Source: Pseudodesulfovibrio sediminis (GTDB taxonomy: Bacteria; Desulfobacterota; Desulfovibrionia; Desulfovibrionales; Desulfovibrionaceae). Taken from it: DNA of 64,000 nucleotides. Position 1 is the stretch's first letter; the number at the start of each line of letters is the position of its first letter. Where the stretch lies: NCBI RefSeq assembly GCF_020886695.1, contig NZ_AP024485.1, positions 691,001-755,000 on the forward strand, in the 5' to 3' direction. This document shows, one piece after another, positions 26,546-35,139 of this stretch. The notes under the pieces are model-generated. The model had not been told where the DNA came from. It searched no databases and worked only from the letters and a program-made list of their open reading frames with translations. The position numbers and the translations under genes were made by a program.

Positions 26546-26672
26546 GGTATCCTCCAAGTAGTTCCTCCCTCACGGGGAGTTTGTTCATAAATGTTTGTGA
26601 ATATGTATGCAACTGCCAAACACGCATGTCCAAAAAACGGAGCGTGGCAGTTGAAGGTCAGTACAGCGTACT
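26546..26672 (-). promoter_or_regulatory. Structured leader upstream of leuA
   Basis: On the minus strand three hairpins can be drawn: AGTAC-GCT-GTACT (26660-26672), AACTGCCACGC paired with GCGTG...GGCAGTT (26611-26652, one bulge), and CTCCC-CGTGA-GGGAG (26565-26579) just upstream of the leuA GGAGG. A short frame from ATG at 26588 to TAG at 26535 (17 codons, with CTC, CTA and CTT leucine codons) overlaps the leuA start. This resembles a translation-control leader but lacks a leucine run or a ribosome site for the short frame. Confidence 0.35.
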
Positions 26673-26691
26673 AATATGGGATGAGTGAGAG

Positions 26692-27462
26692 CTAGCCTAG
26701 CTCTTCCTTGGAGCAGTCCCGTAGTAGTCGCTTGTTGCGGCGGGATAGCAGGAATAGGGTGTAGAGTGGGCCGGAAATGAGATAGCCCAGGAAGATCAGG
26801 AAACCGAGAACCTTGGGGCGGGATGCCACAAGAGAAAAGAGCAGAATCGCGGTCACCATCCAACTGAAGGGATGGGCCTTGAATGCACTGATTTCCTTGA
26901 AAGAGTAAAACCGTATGGTGCTGACCATGAAGAAGGACAACATATATACGAGCACCAATGCACCAACCGAAACAACGGAGTGCATATACTCCTGCGGAAC
27001 GAATTCGCTGAAGAGGACCAAGGTGGCCATGGTGCAGGCTGCCGCAGGGATGGGCAAACCGACAAAGTGTTTCTTGTCACTGGTGGATGCCTGGACATTG
27101 AAACGGGCCAAACGGAGCGCGCCGCAGGCCATAAAGAGGAAGGCGGCCATGAGACCGAGCCTGCCGAAGTCGTTGAGAATCCACAAATACGACATGACAG
27201 CCGGGACAACGCCAAATGCGACCAGATCGGCCAGCGAGTCGAGTTGAACGCCAAATTCACTTGTCGTTCCGGTCATACGGGCTACTTTACCATCCAGACC
27301 ATCGAACACACAGCTTGCGAGAATGCACAGGGCGCAGGAGGAGTAATCCCCCTGGATGGCCCAGGTCAGACCCAAAAAGCCGATGAACAAGCTGGTCGTG
27401 GTCAGCAGGTTCGGCAAAAGATAGACGCTTTTATGTCGCGGCAATTTCTTTTCGTTAGCCAT
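26692..27462 (-). CDS. pssA: CDP-diacylglycerol-serine O-phosphatidyltransferase
   Basis: 256 residues. The CDP-alcohol phosphotransferase motif is visible (CVFDGLDGKVARMTGTTSEFGVQLDSLADLVAFG, that is DGx2ARx8Gx3Dx3D). Six to eight membrane spans follow. It makes phosphatidylserine, the substrate of Psd encoded directly upstream. A 17-base perfect palindrome (26688-26704) overlaps its stop codon. Confidence 0.95.
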   Translation of the reverse strand: MANEKKLPRHKSVYLLPNLLTTTSLFIGFLGLTWAIQGDYSSCALCILASCVFDGLDGKVARMTGTTSEFGVQLDSLADLVAFGVVPAVMSYLWILNDFGRLGLMAAFLFMACGALRLARFNVQASTSDKKHFVGLPIPAAACTMATLVLFSEFVPQEYMHSVVSVGALVLVYMLSFFMVSTIRFYSFKEISAFKAHPFSWMVTAILLFSLVASRPKVLGFLIFLGYLISGPLYTLFLLSRRNKRLLRDCSKEELG

Positions 27463-27491
27463 GATAAGTAGTTACGTAAGAGTCCCTCAGT

Positions 27492-28139
27492 TTATGCCTT
27501 GCGTTTAACCGCCAAAGCTGTTTCGCCAGCAATGACCTTCTGGCCGACGCTGACAATGGGAGCATATCCATCAGGCATGTAAAGGTCAACTCTGGAACCA
27601 AACTTAATCAAACCGAACCGTTCGCCGCGCTTGAGTTTATCTGCGGGCTCTGCCCAGCAGACGATACGACGAGCAATGAGACCGGCAATCTGGACCATGG
27701 TAAAGCGTTGGTTGCCCTTGCCTGTAACCACAACGACGTTGCGCTCATTGTCCTCTGACGCCTTGTCAAAAGAAGCGTTGACAAACTTGCCGGGGATATA
27801 GCGAATAGTCTCGATCTTGCCGGATACGGGCATGCGATTCACATGCACATTAAAAACATTCATGAAAATGGCGATGACCTGACGCTCTTCTCCGGAAACC
27901 GGGTCCTTCTCACGAGCGATTTTGATAACCTTGCCGTCAGCAGGCGAGCTTACTGCCTCGGCATCTTCGGGGCCGACACGTTCAGGATCACGGAAAAAAT
28001 GGCCGATAAAACACGTCAGCCCAAGGCCGATAAGCATTACGGGCCACCAGCCCATGATGGCAAAAAGCAGTGTGGTAAACGCAGATATGATAATATAGGG
28101 CAGCCCTTCCAGGGCGACGCCAGCAGACGGTTTCAACAT
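27492..28139 (-). CDS. psd: Phosphatidylserine decarboxylase
   Basis: 215 residues, the short proenzyme type. N-terminal membrane segments precede the decarboxylase domain; cleavage to form the pyruvoyl group should occur in the FGSR motif (GLIKFGSRVDLYMP). HVNRMPVSGKIE is another family motif. It converts phosphatidylserine to phosphatidylethanolamine; pssA follows 29 bases later. Confidence 0.95.
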   Translation of the reverse strand: MLKPSAGVALEGLPYIIISAFTTLLFAIMGWWPVMLIGLGLTCFIGHFFRDPERVGPEDAEAVSSPADGKVIKIAREKDPVSGEERQVIAIFMNVFNVHVNRMPVSGKIETIRYIPGKFVNASFDKASEDNERNVVVVTGKGNQRFTMVQIAGLIARRIVCWAEPADKLKRGERFGLIKFGSRVDLYMPDGYAPIVSVGQKVIAGETALAVKRKA

Positions 28140-28243
28140 GACGGCACATGCTCCTTTTGTCGTTTTTTCAGGTCTCTACCTTCAAGGCAGGCAAACCGCA
28201 AGTTTGTTTTTACAATATAAACGACCCAACGTATACCCGGCGC

Positions 28244-29110
28244 ATGACATGGTTCTTCCTCTCCCTGGCCGCGGCCTTTTGCATGGCCTCCAACTCCGCG
28301 TGGTTAAAACGTTTTTTTTCCGATGTTTCACCATGGGAAATGTCTGTGATTCCTTTTTTCTATGCCATGCCTCTGTGCGGAGTCACCCTCTTTTTCATTG
28401 ATATTCCTGAAATTAAGCCGGAATTCTATACTGCACTGATATGGGTGCTCCCTGTAACAGCGATAGGCTTCATACTCCATTTCCGAGCCATTCACATCTC
28501 GCCGCTTTCGTTGACGCTGCCCTTTCTGAGCTTCACTCCGGTCTTTGTTCTTTTCACGGGAGACCTGATTCTGCATGAATCACTCAGCGCTGCCGGTATC
28601 AGCGGCATGCTGCTTGTGGTCGTTGGCGGATATGTACTCAATCTGGACTCGACCCGATATGGATGGTTCGGTCCCATCAAGGCAATATTCAAGGAACCAG
28701 GGTCAGCTATCATGCTGCTGGTTTCCGCTCTCTACGGACTCTCCTCCGTAGGCGGCAAGGTCATGGTCATCAACTCCTCAGCCATGTTTGCCGCCATGTT
28801 CCTGTTCGGACTGTATGGCACCATCCTGCCCTTGATCCTTGTGGCCGTGGGCAAAGTGCAGTTCAAAAACATCATCCGCAAACCGTTGCTCGGCATGGGG
28901 TCTGGAATCATTGTATTCATTGAAATTGTCAGCCACAACCTGGCCATCTCAATGGTCGCGGCCGCCTACATGATTACTATCAAGCGGATGGCTGGCATTT
29001 TTTCGGTCATATACGGATGGGTACTCTTTCACGAACGCGGTATTCGCTACCGCCTTATGGGGACGGCCATCATGACTGTCGGCGCCGCCCTCATAGCGCT
29101 GTACGGATAA
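28244..29110 (+). CDS. EamA/DMT-superfamily transporter
   Basis: 288 residues from the ATG at 28244 (MTWFFLSLAAAFCMASNSAWLKRFF); an upstream in-frame ATG would add 32 hydrophilic residues before the first span and is not preferred. About ten hydrophobic segments form two EamA repeats. Substrates of this superfamily are mostly amino acids, sugars or other metabolites, and none can be assigned here. Confidence 0.8.
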   Translation: MTWFFLSLAAAFCMASNSAWLKRFFSDVSPWEMSVIPFFYAMPLCGVTLFFIDIPEIKPEFYTALIWVLPVTAIGFILHFRAIHISPLSLTLPFLSFTPVFVLFTGDLILHESLSAAGISGMLLVVVGGYVLNLDSTRYGWFGPIKAIFKEPGSAIMLLVSALYGLSSVGGKVMVINSSAMFAAMFLFGLYGTILPLILVAVGKVQFKNIIRKPLLGMGSGIIVFIEIVSHNLAISMVAAAYMITIKRMAGIFSVIYGWVLFHERGIRYRLMGTAIMTVGAALIALYG

Positions 29111-29131
29111 AAAAAACCCGGCAAAACCGGG
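29109..29131 (-). terminator. Terminator of the methyltransferase-like gene
   Basis: On the minus strand a GC stem with a TTTT core (GCCCGG...CCGGG) is followed by eight T residues. Confidence 0.8.
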
Positions 29132-29157
29132 CTTCAAACGTTGTATCCATTTCGATC

Positions 29158-30177
29158 TCACGTGAGATACTGATAAAAATCCCCACCCAGCTTGTGTATG
29201 GGAATCAATTTCCCCTCCAGAATAAGCCCCTGCGGAGTAAACTTTTCATGCATGAACTCCGCCGGAGGCTGAAATCCATTTTCCTTGGCCAGAATGACCG
29301 AGGAATTGATAGCCGCACTGTGCGCGATCAATCCTTCCGGGAAATATGCAGCGGTCAGGATATTACTCTCCACCGCTCGATTAAACATTTCATACTTGAT
29401 GAAACAGTTCTCTGCCGTCAGAGAGCGTTGGATACCCGCCAGGACCTCGTTGGCGACATAACTGATAGGACGCCCCCGGAGCATGCCGTAGGCCCCCTCA
29501 CGGTTCGGATCAGCCAACATGACGCTACCTGCCCCAAGGGAATGCACCAGGTCATGTGTACGCTCCCCGGATACGGGATCGGTCTGGTAGCCCAATGTCT
29601 GAATGTCGGTAAACCCGTTCCGTCTGGCCTGGATCTGCAATGCGAGAAGCATGAGCCCTGTCCCAGCGCCGATATCCACACCGACGTAGGGTCCGCCGCC
29701 GCAAATCGGGGCGTCGTGCTGCCCGATGACGCCCCGCATGATATGCGCGGCTCTTGACGCATCCGCCAAAACACGCAGCACGGAAGACCACTGCCGCAAC
29801 CGGTTCATGATCTCAATGTCGTCACTCGGCTCATTCATGGACTGATGACGGGAAAACTGCTCATAGAGAGCGACAATCTCGCTGTAGGAGACCGGCTCGT
29901 TGTGGGCACCTTCATACACATAGGCATAGAAATATTTCACCGCCACATTGAGTAGCCGCGTATCGGATACCGCCTCGCCCGGATCGCATAAACGAGCAAC
30001 ATCTGCTGCCAGACTGTCCGTGGTATAAAACCCGGGCGCTATGCTCGGACTAACGGATTCAATGGCCGCGGTGAAGTTGCGCGCCTGCATCCCCACAGAA
30101 GCCAGTGCTGACCCTGTCGCCCCCATGAGGTCCTGATAGCCATCTTTGTGTCGGGTATGATTCTCTGTTTTATTCAT
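29158..30177 (-). CDS. Putative SAM-dependent methyltransferase-like protein, family not recognised
   Basis: 339 residues if started at ATG 30177; in-frame starts at 30228 and 30309 are possible, and none has a clear ribosome site. A Rossmann glycine motif typical of methyltransferases (YVGVDIGAGTGLMLLALQI) lies near the middle, followed by an acidic and hydrophobic pattern. The N-terminal half is helical and unrecognised; the C-terminal part is of mixed character. It lies alone between a transporter and the tRNA cluster. Methyl transfer is an inference from the glycine motif only. Confidence 0.55.
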   Translation of the reverse strand: MNKTENHTRHKDGYQDLMGATGSALASVGMQARNFTAAIESVSPSIAPGFYTTDSLAADVARLCDPGEAVSDTRLLNVAVKYFYAYVYEGAHNEPVSYSEIVALYEQFSRHQSMNEPSDDIEIMNRLRQWSSVLRVLADASRAAHIMRGVIGQHDAPICGGGPYVGVDIGAGTGLMLLALQIQARRNGFTDIQTLGYQTDPVSGERTHDLVHSLGAGSVMLADPNREGAYGMLRGRPISYVANEVLAGIQRSLTAENCFIKYEMFNRAVESNILTAAYFPEGLIAHSAAINSSVILAKENGFQPPAEFMHEKFTPQGLILEGKLIPIHKLGGDFYQYLT

Positions 30178-30305
30178 AATTGGTTTGACGGGTTCAGAGT
30201 TGGGAAATTGTTGCCGTCGGGATCTCATGTGCAGGGACCATACCGGAGGGATCAAAAAGTCGATAAAAAAATCCACATTTTTGAAAAAAGCAAAAATATC
30301 GGGGG

Positions 30306-30338
30306 ACAAAAGAAAAAGCCGGTCTCGAAAGACCGGCT
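30306..30338 (-). terminator. Terminator of the tRNA-Gly/Cys operon
   Basis: A 9-bp stem (AGCCGGTCT with AGACCGGCT) is followed on the minus strand by TTTTCTTTT. Confidence 0.85.
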
Positions 30339-30346
30339 GTACATTC

Positions 30347-30421
<75 letters not shown>

Positions 30422-30429
30422 TTGGGGAA

Positions 30430-30453
30430 AGCCGGCCCAGTTAAGGGCCGGCT
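30430..30453 (-). other. Hairpin between two tRNA-Gly genes
   Basis: A 9-bp perfect stem (AGCCGGCCC with GGGCCGGCT) and a six-base loop, without a T-tract. It may aid processing of the tRNA precursor or cause partial termination. Confidence 0.6.
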
Positions 30454-30461
30454 GGTATGTC

Positions 30462-30536
<75 letters not shown>

Positions 30537-30540
30537 TAAA

Positions 30541-30615
<75 letters not shown>

Positions 30616-30619
30616 ACTT

Positions 30620-30694
<75 letters not shown>

Positions 30695-30711
30695 TCTGAA
30701 AAGCGAACAAC

Positions 30712-30740
30712 TGTTTACCCAGAGGGCTCTGAGGTGTCAA
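30712..30740 (-). promoter_or_regulatory. Promoter of the tRNA-Gly/Cys operon
   Basis: On the minus strand TTGACA (30740-30735) and TAAACA (30717-30712) are separated by 17 bases, placing the start about ten bases before the first tRNA. Confidence 0.65.
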
Positions 30741-30921
30741 GAGACTTTTTTCTTTTTTTTGGCTTTTCTGTCTGTCGAGAACTATTTGATTTTTTTCGAC
30801 TAATGGAAAGACTTTACTTTTAGTCCCTTTTGAGTATACCAACGCGCTTTAATTCGTTAAAATTAGGATTAAGTTCCTAACTCCTCAACCGAAAGTACAA
30901 ACTCATAGTAGGAGGTACATG

Positions 30922-31284
30922 ATGGAATCAAAAGACCTTCAATACTTCAAGGAAACCTTGGACGGCTTGTTGAATGATATCCTCAAGAAGAGTGAGGAAA
31001 CCATTGAAGACATGACGGAATCCGGCGTATCCTATGCGGATCCATCTGACCGAGCCACGGCCGAGTCCGATCGAGCCTTCACATTGCGTCTGCGTGATCG
31101 CGAACGCAAACTGATCAAGAAAATCCAAAAGGCCGTTGATCGCATCGAAGACGGAGAATTCGGCATCTGCCAGGAATGTGGTGATGATATTTCCATCCCC
31201 CGCCTGAAAGCCAGACCCATGACCACGCTTTGCATAAACTGCAAAAGCAAGCAGGAGGAAGACGAGGCAGTTCGCGGCGACTAG
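30922..31284 (+). CDS. dksA: DksA/TraR-family zinc-finger transcription factor
   Basis: 120 residues. Two adjacent ATGs exist; the one at 30922 is six bases from GGAGG, the one at 30919 only three. The N-terminal coiled coil is followed by YADPSDRATAES (acidic tip region of DksA) and a four-cysteine zinc finger (CQECGDDISIPRLKARPMTTLCINC). DksA binds RNA polymerase with ppGpp and tunes ribosomal and tRNA promoters. It sits next to a divergent tRNA operon. Confidence 0.93.
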   Translation: MESKDLQYFKETLDGLLNDILKKSEETIEDMTESGVSYADPSDRATAESDRAFTLRLRDRERKLIKKIQKAVDRIEDGEFGICQECGDDISIPRLKARPMTTLCINCKSKQEEDEAVRGD

Positions 31285-31311
31285 CCGTATGCTCGTCTTT
31301 ACCAATTTGGC

Positions 31312-32841
31312 ATGGAAGCCAATTTCTTTCGTTTCCTATGTGCTGAGCTGGGCAACATCCTGATCGGTCGGAGAATCGATAAGGTCTTTGGACCTGCCCC
31401 GGGAATCTGGGTTCTGAAAATCCAGAACACCGGCGAACAACTTTATCTGCTCTACAGACCCGCCAAATCGGCGGGTCTTTTGTTTACCTCCACCGTCAAA
31501 CCGACCAATCCACAGACTGCATCAGCCATGACCATGTGGTTTCGCAAGCGCTTGAATGGACGACGTATTCTCGCCGCACATGTGGACTGGCCGACTCTGC
31601 GCCTGGCACTGAAGCTCACCCCCAGAGATGAGGACAAAGCTGGAAACTTTCTGGTCATCGACTGCCGCTCCGACATGCGTCTTGTCGATGAACTGGAGCC
31701 GGAATTCGGTGTGCAGCCGGAATGGCCCGCACTGGAAGACGCCATGGATGACCCCGATATCTGGCGTCAGTATCCGCATATTTCTCCCCCACTACGCAAA
31801 GCCCTGCAACGCCTCTCGGAAGCGGAAGCGCACTCCCTGTATTTTGCGGTGGCGACCGGTTCGGCCTGCACGTTTTATCTGCCCAAGATGAAAAACGGAT
31901 GGGCACCTCCACAGGTCTGGTCATGCCATGAGATGGAAGAGACCTGTCCGTCAGCGCTGGAAGCGGCCAATATCCATGGAGAACGCACACTCTTCCCCCT
32001 CATGGAGATGGAAGAAGACAAACCGCAGAAAACCCTTCTCAAACGGGCCAGAAAGAAAATCAATCGCAACCTTGCCCGGTTGGATGAAGAAGAAGCCCGG
32101 CTCAAGTCTCTCCAGGCCGAACAGATCAAGGCGGAGGCATTGCAGGCGGAACTGTATCGTTTCAAGGACGCCAGAGAGCTTGAGAAAATAGAAGTCACCC
32201 ACCCTGTCCATGGTCCCATGGTGGTCCCTCTCAACCCATTTCTCTCCCCCACAGAGAACATGGAAAAGTATTTCAAAATAGCAGCCAAGGCGCAACGGGG
32301 CTTTCCTCATATCAAACGCAGACGAAAAGAACTCCTCAGCCAGCTGAACCAACTGGAAGAGGGGACCTATGAAGTGCACCCGGCCATGGCGCAGTCTGCC
32401 GCGCCCACACAGGATGGCGCTCCGGCCCTTCCCAAACGCTACAGAGGGCTTGCGGTCTCCCTGTTCCGGTCAAGCGACGGGTTCACGATCATTCGCGGCA
32501 AGAACAAGAAAGCCAACCACGACATGTTGAGCAAGGCGTCCAGCCCGTTTGACTACTGGTTTCATGTGGATGACGGCCCCAGTTCACACGTTATCCTGAA
32601 GCGCGACCATCCCAATCAGACGGTCCCGGAAACCACCCTCATGGAGGCCGCAGCGCTGTGCGGCCTGAAAAGCTATCGCAAGGACGACGGCAGAGCAGAC
32701 ATAATGTACGCGCTGGTCAAGGACATCCGCAAGGTGAAGGGATTTGCCGTGGGACAAGTCGCTGTGGACAAGAAGCTGGGGACCTTACGGGTGGATCTGG
32801 ATCCGTCACTGGAAGCAACGCTCTCCAAAGATGCTGCATGA
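31312..32841 (+). CDS. NFACT-family (RqcH/Rqc2-like) protein
   Basis: 509 residues. N-terminal NFACT-N-like domain (GRRIDKVFGPAPGIWVLKIQ), a basic coiled-coil arm (about 240-290) and a C-terminal NFACT-R domain (NHDMLSKASSPFDYWFHVDDGPSSHVILK). The family acts on stalled large ribosomal subunits and, in Bacillus, directs alanine tailing. The Asp-Arg pair needed for that activity is not evident in the expected strand (HVDWPTLRLAL), so tailing may be absent. The gene follows dksA by 27 bases. Confidence 0.85.
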   Translation: MEANFFRFLCAELGNILIGRRIDKVFGPAPGIWVLKIQNTGEQLYLLYRPAKSAGLLFTSTVKPTNPQTASAMTMWFRKRLNGRRILAAHVDWPTLRLALKLTPRDEDKAGNFLVIDCRSDMRLVDELEPEFGVQPEWPALEDAMDDPDIWRQYPHISPPLRKALQRLSEAEAHSLYFAVATGSACTFYLPKMKNGWAPPQVWSCHEMEETCPSALEAANIHGERTLFPLMEMEEDKPQKTLLKRARKKINRNLARLDEEEARLKSLQAEQIKAEALQAELYRFKDARELEKIEVTHPVHGPMVVPLNPFLSPTENMEKYFKIAAKAQRGFPHIKRRRKELLSQLNQLEEGTYEVHPAMAQSAAPTQDGAPALPKRYRGLAVSLFRSSDGFTIIRGKNKKANHDMLSKASSPFDYWFHVDDGPSSHVILKRDHPNQTVPETTLMEAAALCGLKSYRKDDGRADIMYALVKDIRKVKGFAVGQVAVDKKLGTLRVDLDPSLEATLSKDAA

Positions 32842-32877
32842 GCTAGTGGAGCCACTGCGTTTCCTCTACAAAAACAA

Positions 32878-32900
32878 AGAGGCATGTCAGCCATGCCTCT
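32878..32900. terminator. Hairpin terminator between convergent genes
   Basis: A perfect 9-bp stem (AGAGGCATG with CATGCCTCT). On the minus strand it is followed by TTTGTTTTTG, so it best serves the minus-strand gene. Confidence 0.75.
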
Positions 32901-32930
32901 TATTCCAAACCCAATCGCTCTCTCCCCAGA

Positions 32931-33926
32931 TCAGACGATTCGGCTGAGATTTGTCGTACCAAGCATGTTCAACGCAAGCTCTTTTTCCGTGTCCATACGA
33001 CTTGCGACAGCCCGCTGCACCCGTGCCGTGGATGAACTGAATTGCCCTTTTCTACTGTCGTACACGCCCTCAATAACCGAGGTGTTGAAATCGCCTTCCG
33101 ACACGCTCTTTGCAAAACGATCGATTACACGTCCAACAATCTTAGCCGCGCCTGTCGGGCCGTGCTGGACCGAGGTGGACCAGAGCACTTCCTGTAACGC
33201 AGGCGGCGCATTGTTGAAATCAAGTCCGGTCTGCTGAAGAATCATGTTTCGAGCCGGTTCATATGTCTCCCCGGCAATAAAATCGTGCTGCATTTTCTCG
33301 AATTCGGCGGGATTCTCGGCAGCGAGGGCCTTCCATGCATTGGGCATGGCGCCTTGCGTAGACCCTGTGTTGCTTGCACCGGCAGAACGCAGACGTTCAC
33401 CCCACTCAGGGGCCTTCTCATCGAGGAAGGTAAGGAATCGATCCATGGTACCGGGCTTGGAAGCAATCTGATACTTGCCATAGGACGTACCGCCAACGCG
33501 ATCATACCCGACAGCCGCCACTCCTGCGTCACCGGATTCAAACTGCGCAGACAGATCTCCCGGCACATAAGGGGTGACCGCTGGAGACGCCTGTGCGGTC
33601 TCCTGTCCGCCAGATGCAGCCCTGCTACTCCGAGGGAAGCTCTGACGCTCCAGGCCGCCTTCAGTGCGCATAAGACGACTGATGGTGGCCAGCGCCTCGA
33701 CCATACGGCTGTCATTGATCATGGATATGTCAAATGAATCAGAGGAACTCCCCTCCCCATATTCATCTGACCCTTCTCTGAAAAGTGATTGCGCCATGTT
33801 CATCTGAGCGTCAAACGCAGCCATCAACTGCTTGTTGCGCTCCGTATCCTGCGAAGAGTCAGTGGAACCGACTCCAGCTTGTACGGTTTTCAGAATGTCA
33901 TTATCGCCAATGTTTCCAACAGACAT
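32931..33926 (-). CDS. VgrG3-like C-terminal (lysozyme-fold) domain protein
   Basis: 331 residues; the ATG at 33926 follows GGAG. The N-terminal half (1-130) is polar and low-complexity. The C-terminal half (LSAQFESGDAGVAAVGYDRVGGTSYGKYQIASKPGTMDRFLTFL... then QQTGLDFNNAPPALQEVLWSTSVQHGP) resembles the domain fused to VgrG3 in Vibrio cholerae, a peptidoglycan-cleaving chitosanase-like fold. No spike, tube or other secretion gene is nearby, and there is no signal peptide. A cell-wall hydrolase role, perhaps with flagellar or envelope assembly, is an inference. Confidence 0.7.
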   Translation of the reverse strand: MSVGNIGDNDILKTVQAGVGSTDSSQDTERNKQLMAAFDAQMNMAQSLFREGSDEYGEGSSSDSFDISMINDSRMVEALATISRLMRTEGGLERQSFPRSSRAASGGQETAQASPAVTPYVPGDLSAQFESGDAGVAAVGYDRVGGTSYGKYQIASKPGTMDRFLTFLDEKAPEWGERLRSAGASNTGSTQGAMPNAWKALAAENPAEFEKMQHDFIAGETYEPARNMILQQTGLDFNNAPPALQEVLWSTSVQHGPTGAAKIVGRVIDRFAKSVSEGDFNTSVIEGVYDSRKGQFSSSTARVQRAVASRMDTEKELALNMLGTTNLSRIV

Positions 33927-34037
33927 GCAGTACTCCTGCGTCAAAGTTTTGGCCTCTGGAGAGGCCTCCGTACAGGAGGAAGCAAAGGGTGTGCCTATCG
34001 CGGCAACATGATATTTTTTCAGTAAAAAATCAGAGGA

Positions 34038-35126
34038 TCAACTCAGGGTGTCAAAATACTCGGCACTTTTCATGTATTCCACCAGCCGTCTGTGGCCTGC
34101 GGGAAATGCATACTCTTCCAGGACCTCGGGGAGAACAAATCCGCCCTCCACAGCTTCATTGAACACCGGCTCCCTGTACGCCTGATCAAGCCGACACAGA
34201 TAGCAATGCATGGTCACCCGGTACTTGGTGTACGTATAGGTGACAGTGGTAATCTTTTTTTCAGGCATGATGGAAAGTTCGACTTCTTCCATATATTCAC
34301 GGGCCACAGCCTGTTGCGGCGTCTCGCCGGCTTCAATGCTCCCGCCCGGAAACTCCCATAGGCCGGGCCAGACATCATCGGGCTTGCGCTTCTGAATGAG
34401 AATTTTCCCATCGTGTACGAGAACGCCTGTGACCATGTTGATACGAATGGTTTTTTGGGGTGCCGGAAGAACGGGCCGCTGATGGACCGTATTCGCCATA
34501 TACGCTTTGCAGTGCCCCTGAACGGGACACCGATCACACTTGGGTCGTTTGGAACAGATCAACGCTCCAAGCTCCATGATCGCCTGATTGAAATCTCCGG
34601 CCCTGTCAGGCGGAATCAGAGAACACACAACCTTTTCGACACGTCCTTTCCCGCTTTTGCCACGGACAGGCTCCTCCATATCAAGCACCCGGGAAAACAC
34701 GCGCAGGACATTGGCGTCCACGGCTGGTTCAGGCAATCCATAGGCTATGCTCGAAATGGCTCCTGCAGTATATTCACCAACTCCGGGCAACGACTGAATA
34801 GTCTTGAATTCGGCAGGGAATACCCCACCATACTCCTGAATCACAGTTTCGGCTGCCTTGAGCATGTTTCGGGCACGGGAATAATACCCGAGTCCCTCCC
34901 ACATCTTGAGCACATCCTCTTCTCGGGCGCGCGCCAAAGTGGAAATATCGGGAAACCGCTCCATCCATCGGGAATAATATCCGACGACGCGGTCCATCTG
35001 GGTCTGCTGAGCCATGATCTCGGAGACCCAGACAGCATATGGTTCGGGATTCTGACGCCAGGGCAGATCCCGACCATTGGCGTCATACCAGTCAAGCAAA
35101 TCGTGAGTAAATGTAATTTCGTCCAT
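34038..35126 (-). CDS. mutY: A/G-specific adenine DNA glycosylase with C-terminal Nudix domain
   Basis: 362 residues from ATG 35126 (MDEITFTHDLLDWYDANGRDLPWR); a longer frame overlaps gpmA and is rejected. The helix-hairpin-helix (LPGVGEYTAGAI), the catalytic Asp region (AVDANVLRVFSR) and the [4Fe-4S] loop CSKRPKCDRCPVQGHC (Cx6Cx2Cx5C) are typical. The C-terminal part contains a complete Nudix box (GGSIEAGETPQQAVAREYMEEVEL), whereas the ordinary MutY C-terminal domain has lost it. It removes A opposite 8-oxoG and may also hydrolyse a damaged nucleotide. Confidence 0.93.
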   Translation of the reverse strand: MDEITFTHDLLDWYDANGRDLPWRQNPEPYAVWVSEIMAQQTQMDRVVGYYSRWMERFPDISTLARAREEDVLKMWEGLGYYSRARNMLKAAETVIQEYGGVFPAEFKTIQSLPGVGEYTAGAISSIAYGLPEPAVDANVLRVFSRVLDMEEPVRGKSGKGRVEKVVCSLIPPDRAGDFNQAIMELGALICSKRPKCDRCPVQGHCKAYMANTVHQRPVLPAPQKTIRINMVTGVLVHDGKILIQKRKPDDVWPGLWEFPGGSIEAGETPQQAVAREYMEEVELSIMPEKKITTVTYTYTKYRVTMHCYLCRLDQAYREPVFNEAVEGGFVLPEVLEEYAFPAGHRRLVEYMKSAEYFDTLS

Positions 35127-35139
35127 GACGACTTCCGGG

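Noticed and set aside
32931-33926. Remnant of a type VI secretion locus or prophage
   Set aside because: No other spike, sheath, tail or immunity gene is present within 30 kb on either side.
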